Made by a program: the position numbers and the translations under genes. 64,000 nt of DNA from Arbacia lixula. Lineage: Eukaryota; Echinodermata; Echinoidea; Arbacioida; Arbaciidae. The notes beneath the pieces were generated by a model. It saw nothing but the letters and a program-made list of their open reading frames with translations, was not told where the DNA came from and ran no database searches. The stretch covers positions 10,519,997-10,583,996 of the forward strand of contig OZ022581.1 of the NCBI GenBank assembly GCA_963669155.1, written 5' to 3'. Of the stretch, positions 23,189 through 33,568 are shown one piece after another. Each line of letters opens with the position of its first letter. Within the stretch, counting starts at the first letter, position 1.

Positions 23189-24360
23189 GTTTGCAGGTTG
23201 ATTTGTGGGAAATCCACCCTGCTCTCTAGGTTTGGAGGAACCTGAACCTGAGACTTTTTTGTGAGATTCTCTGCCATTTTTTCTCTCCTGTTTCTCTCCT
23301 TTTTTTGATCCTGATTTTGATTTAGTGCTGCGTTTATAAACATACCTATGTTCACCACTTTCCCCCTTCTTCTTACCCAGTGAGCAGTTGTATCACCTTG
23401 TTGGATCGACTCCTCTTTCTTTCTCTGCCATTCTCTGCGCAAGTTATTTTCTTCTTCTCTCTGCAAAGGGGTAAGATCTTTACGGATCACAACATGCTTC
23501 ATGTTTTGATAATCCTTGAGTTTAGGGGCACACTGAAGGATAGCATCTCTTTGACCAACAGTCTCTGTACTAATCCTTACCGGCCTAGGTTTGGTAGCTG
23601 CAGTGTCACGTCTGTATTTGCCAAGACGTCTACAGTCTGTGATAGTAACTGATGGGGCCTCAATTTGGGTTAGGACCGCTTGAACAAGCTCAACATCTTC
23701 TACTTTTCTAGTATCAGCGTCGGCACTATCACTTTCCTGGACATTAAATACCACAGCGTTCAATTTCCTCTCCTCTCTCTCTGCCAATTCACGAACACAC
23801 TGAGCAATATTTGTGTTTACGGATTCGTTTGAAGGTTGATTTGCTTTCAGCTGATCAAGCTCTGACTTAACAGTTGTCAGTTGTGTCTGAATAGTTTCAA
23901 CCTCAGACCTATCTGCTTTCTGCTCTATCTTACTAGTGAGCAGCTGAACACTTGCTGACAACATTTGCATGGTTTGGTCCAACTTGTTCTCAATACTTAC
24001 TAGTCTATCAACATGTAACAGTGCCTGAGCATTCTGATCCTTAGCTTGCTTACCAGTACACCTGCTAGTATGCTGAGACTTTGTACAAGCTGAACATTTC
24101 CACTGTATCTCAGGCTTTGATAACATTTTCTTTTCAGTCCTATTGTATGGCAAGCAGTTATAACATATCCATCCACTGCAACAGTCACATTGTAACATGT
24201 CAACAGAAGAGTTTTTGCACAAAGTGTTGCATGATCCAATGCACATTTCGTCTGACTCATTTAGGGCACCAGCAGCAATGCTCTGACTTTGACTCTGACT
24301 TTGACTCTGAGTCTGAGCCGCTGCTAGTAAGTCAGTTAATGTTTCAGCACCAAGTGACAT
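23185..24360 (-). CDS. LINE ORF1: PHD-finger and coiled-coil RNA-binding protein
   Basis: 391 residues. After a QSQSQS tract (from a hexamer repeat) comes a Cys-rich PHD-like finger at about 40-92 (C40, C44, C48, C58, C61, W64, C66, C69, W88, C89, C92), a predicted coiled coil at about 115-175, then a basic region (about 198-340: NAVVFNVQES, DCRRLGKYRR, VVIRKDLTPLQREEEN) resembling the RRM/C-terminal part of many LINE ORF1 proteins. A role in RNA packaging and nucleic-acid chaperoning is expected from the family. The ATG at 24358-24360 is the first Met of the frame. The stop TGA shares bases with the ORF2 start. Confidence 0.88.
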   Translation of the reverse strand: MSLGAETLTDLLAAAQTQSQSQSQSQSIAAGALNESDEMCIGSCNTLCKNSSVDMLQCDCCSGWICYNCLPYNRTEKKMLSKPEIQWKCSACTKSQHTSRCTGKQAKDQNAQALLHVDRLVSIENKLDQTMQMLSASVQLLTSKIEQKADRSEVETIQTQLTTVKSELDQLKANQPSNESVNTNIAQCVRELAEREERKLNAVVFNVQESDSADADTRKVEDVELVQAVLTQIEAPSVTITDCRRLGKYRRDTAATKPRPVRISTETVGQRDAILQCAPKLKDYQNMKHVVIRKDLTPLQREEENNLRREWQRKKEESIQQGDTTAHWVRRRGKVVNIGMFINAALNQNQDQKKERNRREKMAENLTKKSQVQVPPNLESRVDFPQINLQT

Positions 24361-24475
24361 GTCTAACCTTCAATATAATTAGTAAAACAAACTAAGCTTG
24401 GACTAGTGGTCCTTACTATGTCGTGAAATGATAGAGCGTGAGCAAACTTGCTTCTTACAATGTAGCCTAAATCGT

Positions 24476-25160
24476 AAAAACAAATTCTGAGTCAAATATT
24501 TCAAAGAAAAACTAGACTCATAATCACTTCCTTCATCAGGCTTACAGGAATATTCAAGGAAATAATGAGTATATCGGGCCACATAGGTTCAAGTACTGAA
24601 GTGAAAAATGTGGCTCACACCAAAGTGAGTACCTGGGATACAGTCCAACAGGCACCAAAAAAAAAAAATATATATATATATATAACTTCAAAACAAATTC
24701 TAAGTCAGATATCATACATTAGCAAGAATATACATTCCCACAATCAGGCTTACTGCGCAGGTTGCAAAAGAATAATGAGTGTAATGAGTGTATGTACACC
24801 GAGCCGAGTGAGTCCAAGACTGACCTGAAACTGACAGATTTGTAGCACATGCCACAGTGAGTACCTGGGACTGTACATACACAAACCAACAAGACACAAT
24901 GACAGGGTAACTGTGAGATACACAGTCCAACAGGCACAAAAAAAACAACAACTTAAAAACAAATTTTAAGTCAAATATCATACATTGGCAAGAATATACA
25001 TACCCACAATCAGGCTTACTTCAGGTTGCAAGAGAATAATGAGTACAAGTATACCAAGCCAAGTGAGTCCAAGACTGACCTGAAACTGACAGATGTGTAG
25101 CACATGCCAAGTGAGTACCTGGGACTGTACATACACAAACCAACAAGACACAGGGTAACT
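24476..25160 (-). repeat. Tandem 5' monomers of the LINE (about three units)
   Basis: Units share AAAACAAATTCTAAGTCA, ATCATACATTRGCAAGAATA, CACAATCAGGCTTAC, AATAATGAGT, AAGTGAGTACCTGGGA and CAGTCCAACAGGCAC. The two outer units (about 24687-24954 and 24957-25160) are offset by 266 bp and very similar. The unit next to ORF1 (24476-24665) is shorter and more diverged. The position immediately 5' of ORF1 suggests a promoter role like the monomers of mouse L1; that is inference. Confidence 0.75.
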
Positions 25161-25208
25161 CCCAAAAAATATATCCAGAATATCAGTACTAGAAATATTG
25201 ATGAGCAC

Positions 25209-25406
25209 CTAAAACTTCACTCAAACAATACATTTGTACTCCAAATGGCTCCTGACAATATTCCAAAATGAAAAAAACAAGGATGCAAACGATTTTTTGA
25301 GATTATATCCTTAGTAATCACCAGTCACACATGTCCTTTCCCACCTACATGATTCAAAATTTTTGCATGAATCCACATGCACTGCAGTCTCTTCAAGTTT
25401 GTTTAA
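25209..25406. other. Junction between the LINE and the TTAA-flanked element
   Basis: Unique-looking sequence with no gene. The true LINE 5' end may lie here. Confidence 0.4.
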
Positions 25407-25598
25407 CCCATTCATGTATTGCATTTATTTCCACAATCAATTTTAGTGTAAGAGCCAGCAATGACCCTTGGCCTACCTGGCATACTTTATGCCTTATGCA
25501 CAGCACAGAGCTACAGCTAGCCACAACATGTATAAAACACATGCTAGCGTGTGGTCACACATGCCTACACACAGAATGGGTCTAGGGACTGGCTGAGA

Positions 25599-25629
<31 letters not shown>

Positions 25630-26101
25630 TATGCAGAGAGCTATGTCACATGCACAGGCCATGCAAGGCAGGCATGCACGAGCTACACACAGCTGTGACT
25701 TGATTGGCTGAGAGCTGATGTCCCATACACACACACACACAAGGCATACTTTACACAGATAAGCATGTTACACATAGCTTATGCACATACACACAACCTT
25801 TACACAGTCAACTCATCTAATTATATATGCGCGCGTATGCGCGCCCTGGCCCAGAAAACCTGACCTTGTTTGCACTGTTGCTGTGCAAAACAGGCTCACT
25901 CACTGACAGTAAAGTGAATTGTCCAATTAGAGCCCTTGTAAAAATCATAACTGATGGCATGATTTTTTTGGTGAGCTAGCAAGCTGCTCTATGATTGGTT
26001 GGATTATTCTACCTCTGTAGGGAAAGTCCCAGGTCAATAGACTTTCTAGTTTTTGAGTTATGGCTTAGTGACACATATTGTGTCGCTCTGGCGTCAGTGG
26101 G
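25407..26101. mobile_element. TTAA-flanked MITE-like element (piggyBac-type ends)
   Basis: TTAA occurs at 25403-25406 and 26102-26105. The inner ends are CCCATTCATG and (reversed) CCCACTGACG, a short inverted repeat beginning CCCA. TTAA duplications with CCC-starting ends are typical of piggyBac elements. The inside is non-coding with two CA repeats (25599-25624 and 25729-25740). Confidence 0.4.
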
Positions 26102-26105
26102 TTAA

Positions 26106-28027
26106 CAAGAAATTCAGTATTTCATACATTATACTTCATAATTAGTCACATTTCCCTCCTTCCAATGTTTTCTTTGATAAAATTAACAGCTCAAACTCAT
26201 CAAAGAAGTTTCCGGTTCACAAATATGAAAAAAAATGATTAGCCCGAAGCCTGTATATGTACACATTGCCCAATCCCTGCATGGACGGGACACAAAAGGG
26301 CATTACTACACCAAACCAGCCAAATCCAACCATACGGTCACCACTATTGTAAAGTCGCCACTTGCATGTAAAATTTGCCGCTAGTGACAACTGTCTTTTT
26401 GCTGTAGATGTTGGGCCTAAAATTTGTGTAGTGTAATTCATCAAAAGAGGGTGATTACTTGGACTTGATTATTTTGGTGACTAGGAGTGCATGTTTAGAT
26501 TGTGCTTGGTTCATTGAGGGAAAAAAATCAGGCCAGGATTAAACTATAGCGGCTATCTTTAAGTTTGTGACTCCGCCATCTCATTGACAGTGGGATGGGT
26601 GTGCCATCCACACAATTTACTGGCAGGGTAAGGCCTAGCCCCGGGACTGCTCCCGCGCAGCAGCGCCTGCATGAGCAGGCTGGTCGCAGTAATTACATGA
26701 ATTAAGGTAAGGCCATCAGAATCTACAGCCTACAGGGTAACACTAACACTTAACAGGCTACATGAGGAGCAGACATACTCAACTTAACAAAACAGTTAAC
26801 TTGTTAAATCGACTAATGCAAATATTACATGGTATGTTTACATACATACAACACAGACTATTATTAGTGTGTACAACGGCACGAAACCTTAGCCGCGCAA
26901 GGAACGATACCGGACAGCGCGCCCATGATTACTGCCGGAGCTCTGGCCGGGCCGTCCGTGTCTTGTTCGTCAGCTAAGCGGCAGTGCACTTCACTGGGCC
27001 TGGCTAATCCTGCCTGGGCAGTTCCTACGCTCGGCGCTCAAAACAACATGTAACATAATACAATAAATCCGAATTAAACTGCTCAAAATGCACATGTATA
27101 AAGTATTACCGTTAGATGCCTGGCAAGTCAAGTCTTTTTCCAAATCAGATTTAAAAACACTTCAAATTCCGACCGGAAATCCTCGTCACTCCTTTCTCGC
27201 GAATTAATTTTTATCCAGCTGATAATAATATAATGTTGAAACTATGCACACAAGAGGGCAGCATACTGTGAAAGGAAATGTTCAGCAGGTACATTGCTCT
27301 CGAGTGAGAGCAAAGTAGGGCCGATGGAATATCGGGCAAACGTTTTACTTTGGAACTCTTATATTGGGTAAATGGGATTCCATATAATGTCTATAGATTT
27401 GACAGTGTGTCTTTGTCAATGTCCTCAAAGTAAGAGTTGTTTAACGATTTCAAAGCAAAACAAAATTAACCTCAAAAGGAAGCTGTATATAGGCTAGAGC
27501 AAGGGGAGCCCTCTACTTGACCGTATTCAAACCTCACAAGGGGTTCATGACGAAAAACATGTATTTTTGACGCCCCACACCCCTCCCCCCTCCCCCCTCC
27601 CCCCTTCCCGCGTCCACCGCCCTTGCATGCACATCGATGTAGGGAATATTTATTTTTTCCAGAAGTTTTGCAAGGGAGAAGGAATTCATGGGTTTCAATT
27701 ATTATTAAGAAACATGCAATAATGTTTGATATATATTAGAGTACATTTGAAATGAAGCAGGGCCCACATGCTTGTATTCCTATTGTTTGCATGTCAACCA
27801 TGCAGATTAACACATTTTCTTTCAGAGAAAACACTATTGTACACATCTCATGTACAAACAAGCGTTCTTGAATATGTCATTAATTTTATTATGGAAACAT
27901 ATTGATATTGAAGCTAAAAGATTTGTTTAATCCCCCTTCCGATATAAACTTGATTTTATGTATTTTAACATCAAGTCCCAGGAATAAAACAAACTTTTCA
28001 ATTCCTATGAAATAGATCAAAAGAATG
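26106..28027. other. Non-coding stretch with a GC-richer patch
   Basis: Bases about 26620-27050 are GC- and CpG-richer than the surroundings (runs such as GCCCCGGGAC, CCGCGCAGCAGCGCC, GGCCGGGCCGTCCG), so this could be a promoter or untranslated exon, but I cannot support one. A strong run of C tracts lies at 27573-27609. The frame 26762-26977 is not convincing. Confidence 0.4.
27573..27609 (-). other. Potential G-quadruplex tract
   Basis: The plus strand carries at least five runs of 4-6 C separated by one or two other bases, so the minus strand has the pattern G4+ N1-2 repeated, a textbook quadruplex motif. Confidence 0.6.
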
Positions 28028-28099
28028 AGGTCCCTCCGAGATTTGAACTCGGATCGCGAGATTCAGAGTCTCGAGTGCTAACCATTACACCATGGGACC
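28028..28099 (-). tRNA. tRNA-Gln (anticodon CTG), copy 1
   Basis: 72 nt fold as a cloverleaf: acceptor GGTCCCA/AGGGACC, D arm with GTGTAATGGTTAGCAC, anticodon arm CGAGA-CTCTGAA-TCTCG with anticodon CTG, and T arm CCGAG-TTCAAAT-CTCGG. It decodes CAG as glutamine. The discriminator is T. A run of four T in transcript sense, a pol III terminator, lies just downstream (near 28019-28022). Position 7:66 is A-A here, whereas the other two copies have A-T, so this gene has one acceptor mismatch. Confidence 0.93.
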
Positions 28100-28136
28100 A
28101 CTGATGCACACCATGTAATTAGTGCTAATCCTTCTA

Positions 28137-28154
28137 GTCTGTCTGTCTGTCTGT

Positions 28155-28220
<66 letters not shown>
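28137..28220. repeat. (CTGT)n/(CT)n microsatellite
   Basis: Four CTGT units followed by about 65 bp of CT, starting 38 bp upstream of tRNA copy 1 (tRNA sense). Confidence 0.9.
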
Positions 28221-29007
28221 AAAGTAAGCACTTTTCACATTCGAAAACAATAATTTGTGAAAATTTACACTTCGAATTAAGCAAAAATTAATTCTAAACA
28301 TCCTAAAATCAAAGAAATCAATCTTTTTTAGGAGCAGGTTTCGTGACATTTTATCAATAAATTTTCTTGTAATAATCCTTTATATACTTAATGAGATTTT
28401 CAATTTGTGACAAATATTGACCTACAATGTATGTGTGTAAGATATGATATGATTAAGAACACAACGATGTACATTGTGCATCACACCTATTACTCCCGTA
28501 GCAAGTGCCATCACATTGCAACACTCGTCAAAGATCTGTAGAAGCTAACAGATCCAGTCAGCGAAAGCTTGACTTCAACAGGTATATCTCTTGAATGTGT
28601 AATAATATTTTTATAGCTCTTTATCTATCTCCCGTACTCCCCCGAGTTCTCCCTTTCTCTCTCGATCTTTCGTTAATTGAATATTCCTGTAATTAGTGTA
28701 ATTAGTTTTGATTTAAAAAAAAAACTCGGTTAAAACTAAAACTAAAACCAGTCACCCATAAGTCACCACGTAGCCAAATTGTAATTTATCCATCGTGCAC
28801 AAAATCAATGACAATAAATATTCCGCCCAGTTCGTCATTGCGGGAAAATGTCCATGAAGGTTAATAATTTTGTGCTAAATTCACTCACTTCCTAAGGCCT
28901 ATACATTGAATATTGTCATTTGTGTGATTTTGCTAATTTGTTTCTTTCACATACCTTTTCCATTCTCATTTAAAAATAGGTTCATCGCGCGCTGTGGCAA
29001 AATGTTG
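28221..29007. other. Spacer between tRNA genes
   Basis: AT-rich DNA, no gene recognised. Confidence 0.5.
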
Positions 29008-29079
29008 AGGTCCCACCGAGATTTGAACTCGGATCGCGAGATTCAGAGTCTCGAGTGCTAACCATTACACCATGGGACC
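29008..29079 (-). tRNA. tRNA-Gln (anticodon CTG), copy 2
   Basis: Same cloverleaf as copy 1, with a fully paired acceptor stem GGTCCCA/TGGGACC, anticodon CTG and intact internal A and B boxes. Four T in transcript sense at about 28999-29002 form the terminator. Same orientation as copy 1, 909 bp away. Confidence 0.95.
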
Positions 29080-29105
29080 GCTACGAGTGAGTATGTCAAT
29101 TGGTT

Positions 29106-29250
29106 TATCTGTCTGTGTGCATGTCTGTTTATCTCCCTGCATATGAATATGTCTGTCTGTCTGTCTGTCTATAACTTTAGGGTCTGCCTGTCCGTCTGTT
29201 CTGTTTGCCTACATGTCTGCCTGTCTGTCTGTCGGCCTGTCTATCTATCA
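29106..29250. repeat. (CTGT)n imperfect microsatellite
   Basis: Degenerate TGTC repeats over about 145 bp, upstream of tRNA copy 2 in transcript sense. Confidence 0.8.
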
Positions 29251-29340
29251 GGTTTATTTAAGGAGGTTGGCCTCTTCAGTTATAACCTACAACTGCTATC
29301 ACTGAGGGCCCTGATGGATAAGAAATACATTACATAACAA
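29251..29340 (-). mobile_element. Possible LINE 3'-end remnant
   Basis: On the minus strand a GGGCCCTCAGTGATAGCAG block leads to GAAGAGGCCAACCTCCTT and then AAATAAA, resembling the short 3' hairpin and A/T-rich tail of 5'-truncated non-LTR elements. No coding remnant remains. Confidence 0.3.
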
Positions 29341-29825
29341 CAATAATAATAGATCAATGCAAAACATATCAACGTATTTAACAAAATGCAATGGACAAGA
29401 CATAGCACAGTGAAATCAATAGTAACATCAACAACTTAATATCATGTAATGAAAATTGCAGCCCACCGATAAAGCGTTACAGAGATGTAACAAAATGAAA
29501 GATATATTGCAAAGTTATAAAAAGTGTAGGTTAACAGAAAGGCCCAAAACTAAACCAAGCTATACGCCTATATGCCTGTACGTATGTCTGTCTATCTGAC
29601 GTCTGTCTGTCTGTATGTCCGTCTCTTTATTTATTTCTACATTGAAAACCCTGTTGGCTTTCTACGTTCATGCCAATTGTTCACGTTCATGCCAATTGTA
29701 ATGAGTTACTTCATGTGTTTTTCCTTTCTTTTTTGATATCTAGGAAGCAGTATCGAATTTGAGATAGGACCGAGGCTCATTTCCATGCCTCCGCACCGAA
29801 GTTGACGGATGACATTATGGTTCAA
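29341..29825. other. Spacer, nothing recognised
   Basis: AT-rich DNA with a short CTGT block near 29585-29615. No gene. Confidence 0.5.
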
Positions 29826-30301
29826 GGTTGTCCGTCCGTTCGTCCGTTCGTTCGTCCGCCCGTCCGTCCGGATCCCGTTTACGCGATAACTTAAACAAAA
29901 ATGACGGATGAAATTTCATAAAAATGGTTGCAATGATGGCCTATAGCAGAACAATAAAGTGATTAGAATTTGGATCTTGAAGGTCAAAAGGTACGGGTTT
30001 AACAGATCAATGTCAAAATCCTAATATTTTACTTTTACATAACTCGAGAAATATGAAATAAAACTTCACCAAACATATATCATTACATATATGACAGGAA
30101 ATTTCATTGACTAAATTTGGGGTAAGATCATTGGTCAAAAGTAAAAGGTCATGGTCAAGGTTAAATCCTTTAATTTCAGTTTTTACATGACAAGTCGCGG
30201 GAAAATAATTGATCAAATTTCACAAAACGTAGTTGTTGATAGTCGTAGTAGTTCATATTTGGTCACAGGTGATAGTTTAGGTCATGGTAAAATCCTAAAA
30301 T
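29826..30301 (+). repeat. CCGT microsatellite plus about three ~145-bp monomers with AGGTCA half-sites
   Basis: A CCGT/TTCG repeat (29826-29870) is followed by units starting near 29881, 30037 and 30187. Each has a CATAACTCGAGAAA- or GATAACTTAAAC-like start, ATGAAATTTCA-type text, a GGTCAAAAGGT or AAGGTCATGGTCAAGG block and an AAATCCTAAAAT-like end. Repeats of this type are probably common in the genome. Confidence 0.6.
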
Positions 30302-30314
30302 GTATTGTTTGTAA

Positions 30315-30376
<62 letters not shown>

Positions 30377-30382
30377 GTGTGT
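30315..30382. repeat. (GT)n microsatellite
   Basis: About 66 bp of GT with one GC interruption, 52 bp upstream of tRNA copy 3. Confidence 0.95.
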
Positions 30383-30434
30383 TTAAGTGTAGACGTGTAT
30401 CAATCAAATCAATTCCTCAATGTGTATTCGTAGC

Positions 30435-30506
30435 GGTCCCATGGTGTAATGGTTAGCACTCGAGACTCTGAATCTCGCGATCCGAGTTCAAATCTCGGTG
30501 GGACCT
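30435..30506 (+). tRNA. tRNA-Gln (anticodon CTG), copy 3
   Basis: Identical fold to copy 2, on the opposite strand: acceptor GGTCCCA/TGGGACC, anticodon loop CTCTGAA, T arm CCGAG-TTCAAAT-CTCGG and discriminator T. TTTT at 30512-30515 is the pol III terminator. It forms a convergent/inverted cluster with copies 1 and 2. Confidence 0.95.
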
Positions 30507-31710
30507 CACTCTTTTGCCCCGCGCCTATTTGCATCAACGGTACCGTTTACAGTAGAAACCTCACCCCAAATAACGAATCAATGTTGAAAGAGGAATTTCA
30601 ATCCTTGATAAAACGTGGCTTACATAAGAAGTTCTTAATTGAATTAGTAGAAAGACATAATTATATCACATGAAATAAAGACAACATTAGAGTTTACTAG
30701 GAAATCTTTGTATTACACCAATTTAATCTTGAATTCTAGTTCAGGTGATAACATGAGGATAATCGAATGATATTACCGATGACCATTGCATCATCACTGT
30801 TGTGTAAACAAAACCTATACCTCTCGAAGGAGCGTTGAATGTGGGCCGACATTTTTGCAGAGTCGAGTCCCATGTTGTAGAAGCCGAGTTCAATTAGGCC
30901 CAATCGCGGGAAGCATAAAAATAATGTTAGATAAGCTTTTTCATTGCCATTAATGACATAAGTACAAATTTTCGTTTAGATTAAAAGGTAACAATTAAAA
31001 TGCGAAATATTGTGCAAAAGAGAAGAAGGAGGAATAGGAAGAAAGGGGAGACTCAAATTAAATACAAATGGAGGAGAAGAATAATAAAGACAGTGAAAAG
31101 GATGCTAAAGGAGAAAAATGATCGGAAAGGGAAGTGGAAGGGAAAGAGGACAAACAAGAAGAAGAAGAAGCAGGAGAAGAAAAATAGTAAAAACGACAAG
31201 TACAGATAAGAAAATAGAAAGAGAAGGAGAAAAGGAGGATGCCGGCGCCTCATTGTATATATATATATATATCACAGGTAAAAGAAGTATACAGGATATA
31301 AAATCACAAATTACATCAAAGCACTTGTGGGAGTATTTCCCAGTTCACCACGCCATAGAGTAATCTTTGCTTGAGTAGCTCATCACACCAAGGGAGACCC
31401 ATTCACCTGATGTGGAAGGAGGTCACTTTTGTTATTGAACATTCTTTCGACTTGGGTAGGCAAAGCTCTACTCAATTTTTCCATTTATCACGCATTAGCA
31501 TTCGGAATATAATGCGGGAGAAGGCGGGACAATGGAGGAAAAAGCGGGCAATTGGGGAACGTAGTACAGTACCCCTAGGAGTTATAAAAATGGCTTGGCG
31601 TCGCCAAATGTTTTTATTGTTATGGATTGTTTATCCCCATGGCGTACAATGTACCTCTTATCATAATTTTCGACCACTTGTCTGTCTGTTTGTCTGTCTG
31701 TCTGTCCCAC
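30507..31710. other. Non-coding stretch with a polypurine tract
   Basis: About 31015-31240 is strongly A/G-rich on the plus strand and yields Lys/Arg-rich and, on the other strand, Phe/Leu-rich frames. A short TA repeat follows at 31256-31272. No supported gene. Confidence 0.5.
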
Positions 31711-31719
31711 TCTCTCTCT

Positions 31720-31985
31720 CTCTTCTATTTCCCTCTCGTCTTGTCGCATGAATGAGTGTGTGCGTGCGTGTTGGGTGTGTTTATGTACGTTACCTCCATA
31801 ACCCTGATTTCCTTTGGATGAATTTGATTATTGTTGTTTATCACTGTACATGTATTGTTATGTAAAGGGACCCGCCTACAAGCAGATTTGCTTCTTCGGT
31901 GTCCTTACCATTATTTTATGTTTATAAATATGTTGTATTTTTGTTGTTTTGTTTTTATAAGGGTTAAATAAATAAATAAATAAAT
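31720..31985 (+). mobile_element. 5'-truncated LINE 3' end with (AAAT)n tail
   Basis: The tract TGTAAAGGGACCCGCCTACA, then GCAGATTTGCTTCTTCGGTG, and a T-rich stretch ending GGGTTAAATAAATAAATAAA looks like the 3' untranslated region and short-repeat tail of a CR1/Jockey-like element. The left border is uncertain and there is no coding remnant. Confidence 0.45.
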
Positions 31986-32269
31986 CAGATTAATGCTTAC
32001 CGGTTGCCTATGGCATTTATCAGCCTATACTACATTCTTTCAGTTTGTGTAGGTTTACGGGTTCAATCTAGATCTACTGGTGTTCGCAATATGCCCTTTA
32101 ACCCGGCACGAGCAGAGAAAAGGTTTTCAAACTTGCAACTTAATTACATCCATAGTCATTAACACCGCTGTTTTGCCGATTTGTTCAAAGTTATGAAATA
32201 AAACACCGTTGGGTTTCCGTTTCTTACTGTGATTTCGATCTATGTAATATGTGCGATGCTGTAAAATGA

Positions 32270-32900
32270 CGCAGCGCGTCCGTTTTCGGCCGATCGGGAA
32301 TTCCACAACGCAGTGAAATTACTCTCGGATCTCTCTGAATCTGCAAGTAGTCAAGCGCCGTCTTGTGGTGGCTCGAAAGACTAGCTCGATAGACTCGCAT
32401 TCGACTGCATGGAATAGCGATATTCGCCGTCTGATTCTAATTTTATGACGGTATCGCGATCGAGGTAGTCAACGAGTGAACAGCTGATGAGACGCAGTGA
32501 GCATGTGAGTGAGATGGTCTATGAGTGAATAAACAATACTAAGACTAAGCGTAGGATATGTTAGTAAATGACATTGTCAACATTACGAGGCCAAAAGACA
32601 AGTATCGAAACGAATAAAAGATGATAAACTGACAGTGACAGTGACGGGAGCAACAAGTGAGTAGAGTCTACAACTTTTCTCTTGACAGCTCATCTTGGTG
32701 CGACACGCAAGCGCAGCATGCATGCACGCCTCCCGCTCAGCTCCGCGCGGGTTGCGTTGGACCTCGGTCGCAAGCCCGACTAGGTCCAGCCTTAAATTTG
32801 TTATGGCTAGTGGCCCATTCTCACTGCGGGGCCCTTAATCGACGCACTAGCAAAAATGCGTATTAGAACAAAATGGTAAGCGTATCACGCGTGAGACGAC
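32270..32900 (+). promoter_or_regulatory. CpG-richer stretch, candidate promoter and first exon
   Basis: The stretch has many CpGs (GACGCAGCGCGTCCG, TCGGCCGATCGGG, CTCCGCGCGGGTTGCG) against a CpG-poor background, and two good donors: CAA|GTGAGT (exon end 32656) and ATG|GTAAGC (exon end 32875). It could be the first exon of the gene whose coding part begins at 60406, since no other plus-strand gene is visible between. The start site and the link to that gene are inference. Confidence 0.3.
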
Positions 32901-33566
32901 CGAATCACCGTCGGCACAACAGTTTCCGTCATGCTACGCAATTACGAGTCAAAAAACGCAAGTTTCATCTAATTATCGTCTTTTGAAATTTTAAACATCC
33001 CCGCTACATACTACCCACGTCCATTTTTTTCTGTTGTATTTTCTCCATTTCTTGAGCAGATGAAAACGTAGGGAGTCACCCCCGAAATTTTGTTTGTATG
33101 CTGTGTCCTTTATGCATGTACGTTTTGTGTTTATTGGCCAGTGGGACCACTTATGCATTTAGGATTCACCATTGGAATAATAGTAGCCGTCAACAAAACT
33201 ACAAACCAAATTACGAGCTGTTAGTTTTTATCTCACAAAAAGAAAACAAACACATCAGGAGTCGTAAGCATACATTTTAAGAACGTAAAATACTATTTTT
33301 TTCATGAGACTTTTGTTCAACATTAGATTTATTATGAATTGTACTGTTTCATGAGATACCGGATTGAAAAAAAAAATACAACCGGGGCCCGTCTATTTTG
33401 GTGGGGCACCAATTCACCAAATGATTTTAAACCTTTTTTAATTTCCGGAGGAAAGAACTTCGTATTAACAAGACTTATTCAATTTTTGGTTGAACAAACA
33501 TTCAGTACTGTACAGACAATAAGCGACAGGCTATGAATAGGCTTCAAATTCTTTACAGTGCACAAT
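32901..33566. other. Non-coding spacer
   Basis: No gene or clear repeat recognised before the MITE cluster. Confidence 0.5.
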
Positions 33567-33568
33567 TA

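Larger units (their letters stand above)
20182..25208 (-). mobile_element. CR1-type non-LTR retrotransposon (LINE), apparently complete
   Basis: Reading right to left: a 5' region of about three tandem monomers (24476-25160), a short leader, ORF1 (24360-23185), ORF2 (23188-20321), a 3' untranslated region of about 110 nt and a tail of about five TAAAG units (20182-20210). Both frames are uninterrupted over 4 kb, which suggests a young copy. The endonuclease plus reverse transcriptase without RNase H, the PHD-type ORF1 and the short tandem-repeat tail instead of poly(A) fit the CR1/L2 group. The exact 5' border is not visible and I found no target duplication; 25208 is an estimate. Confidence 0.85.
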
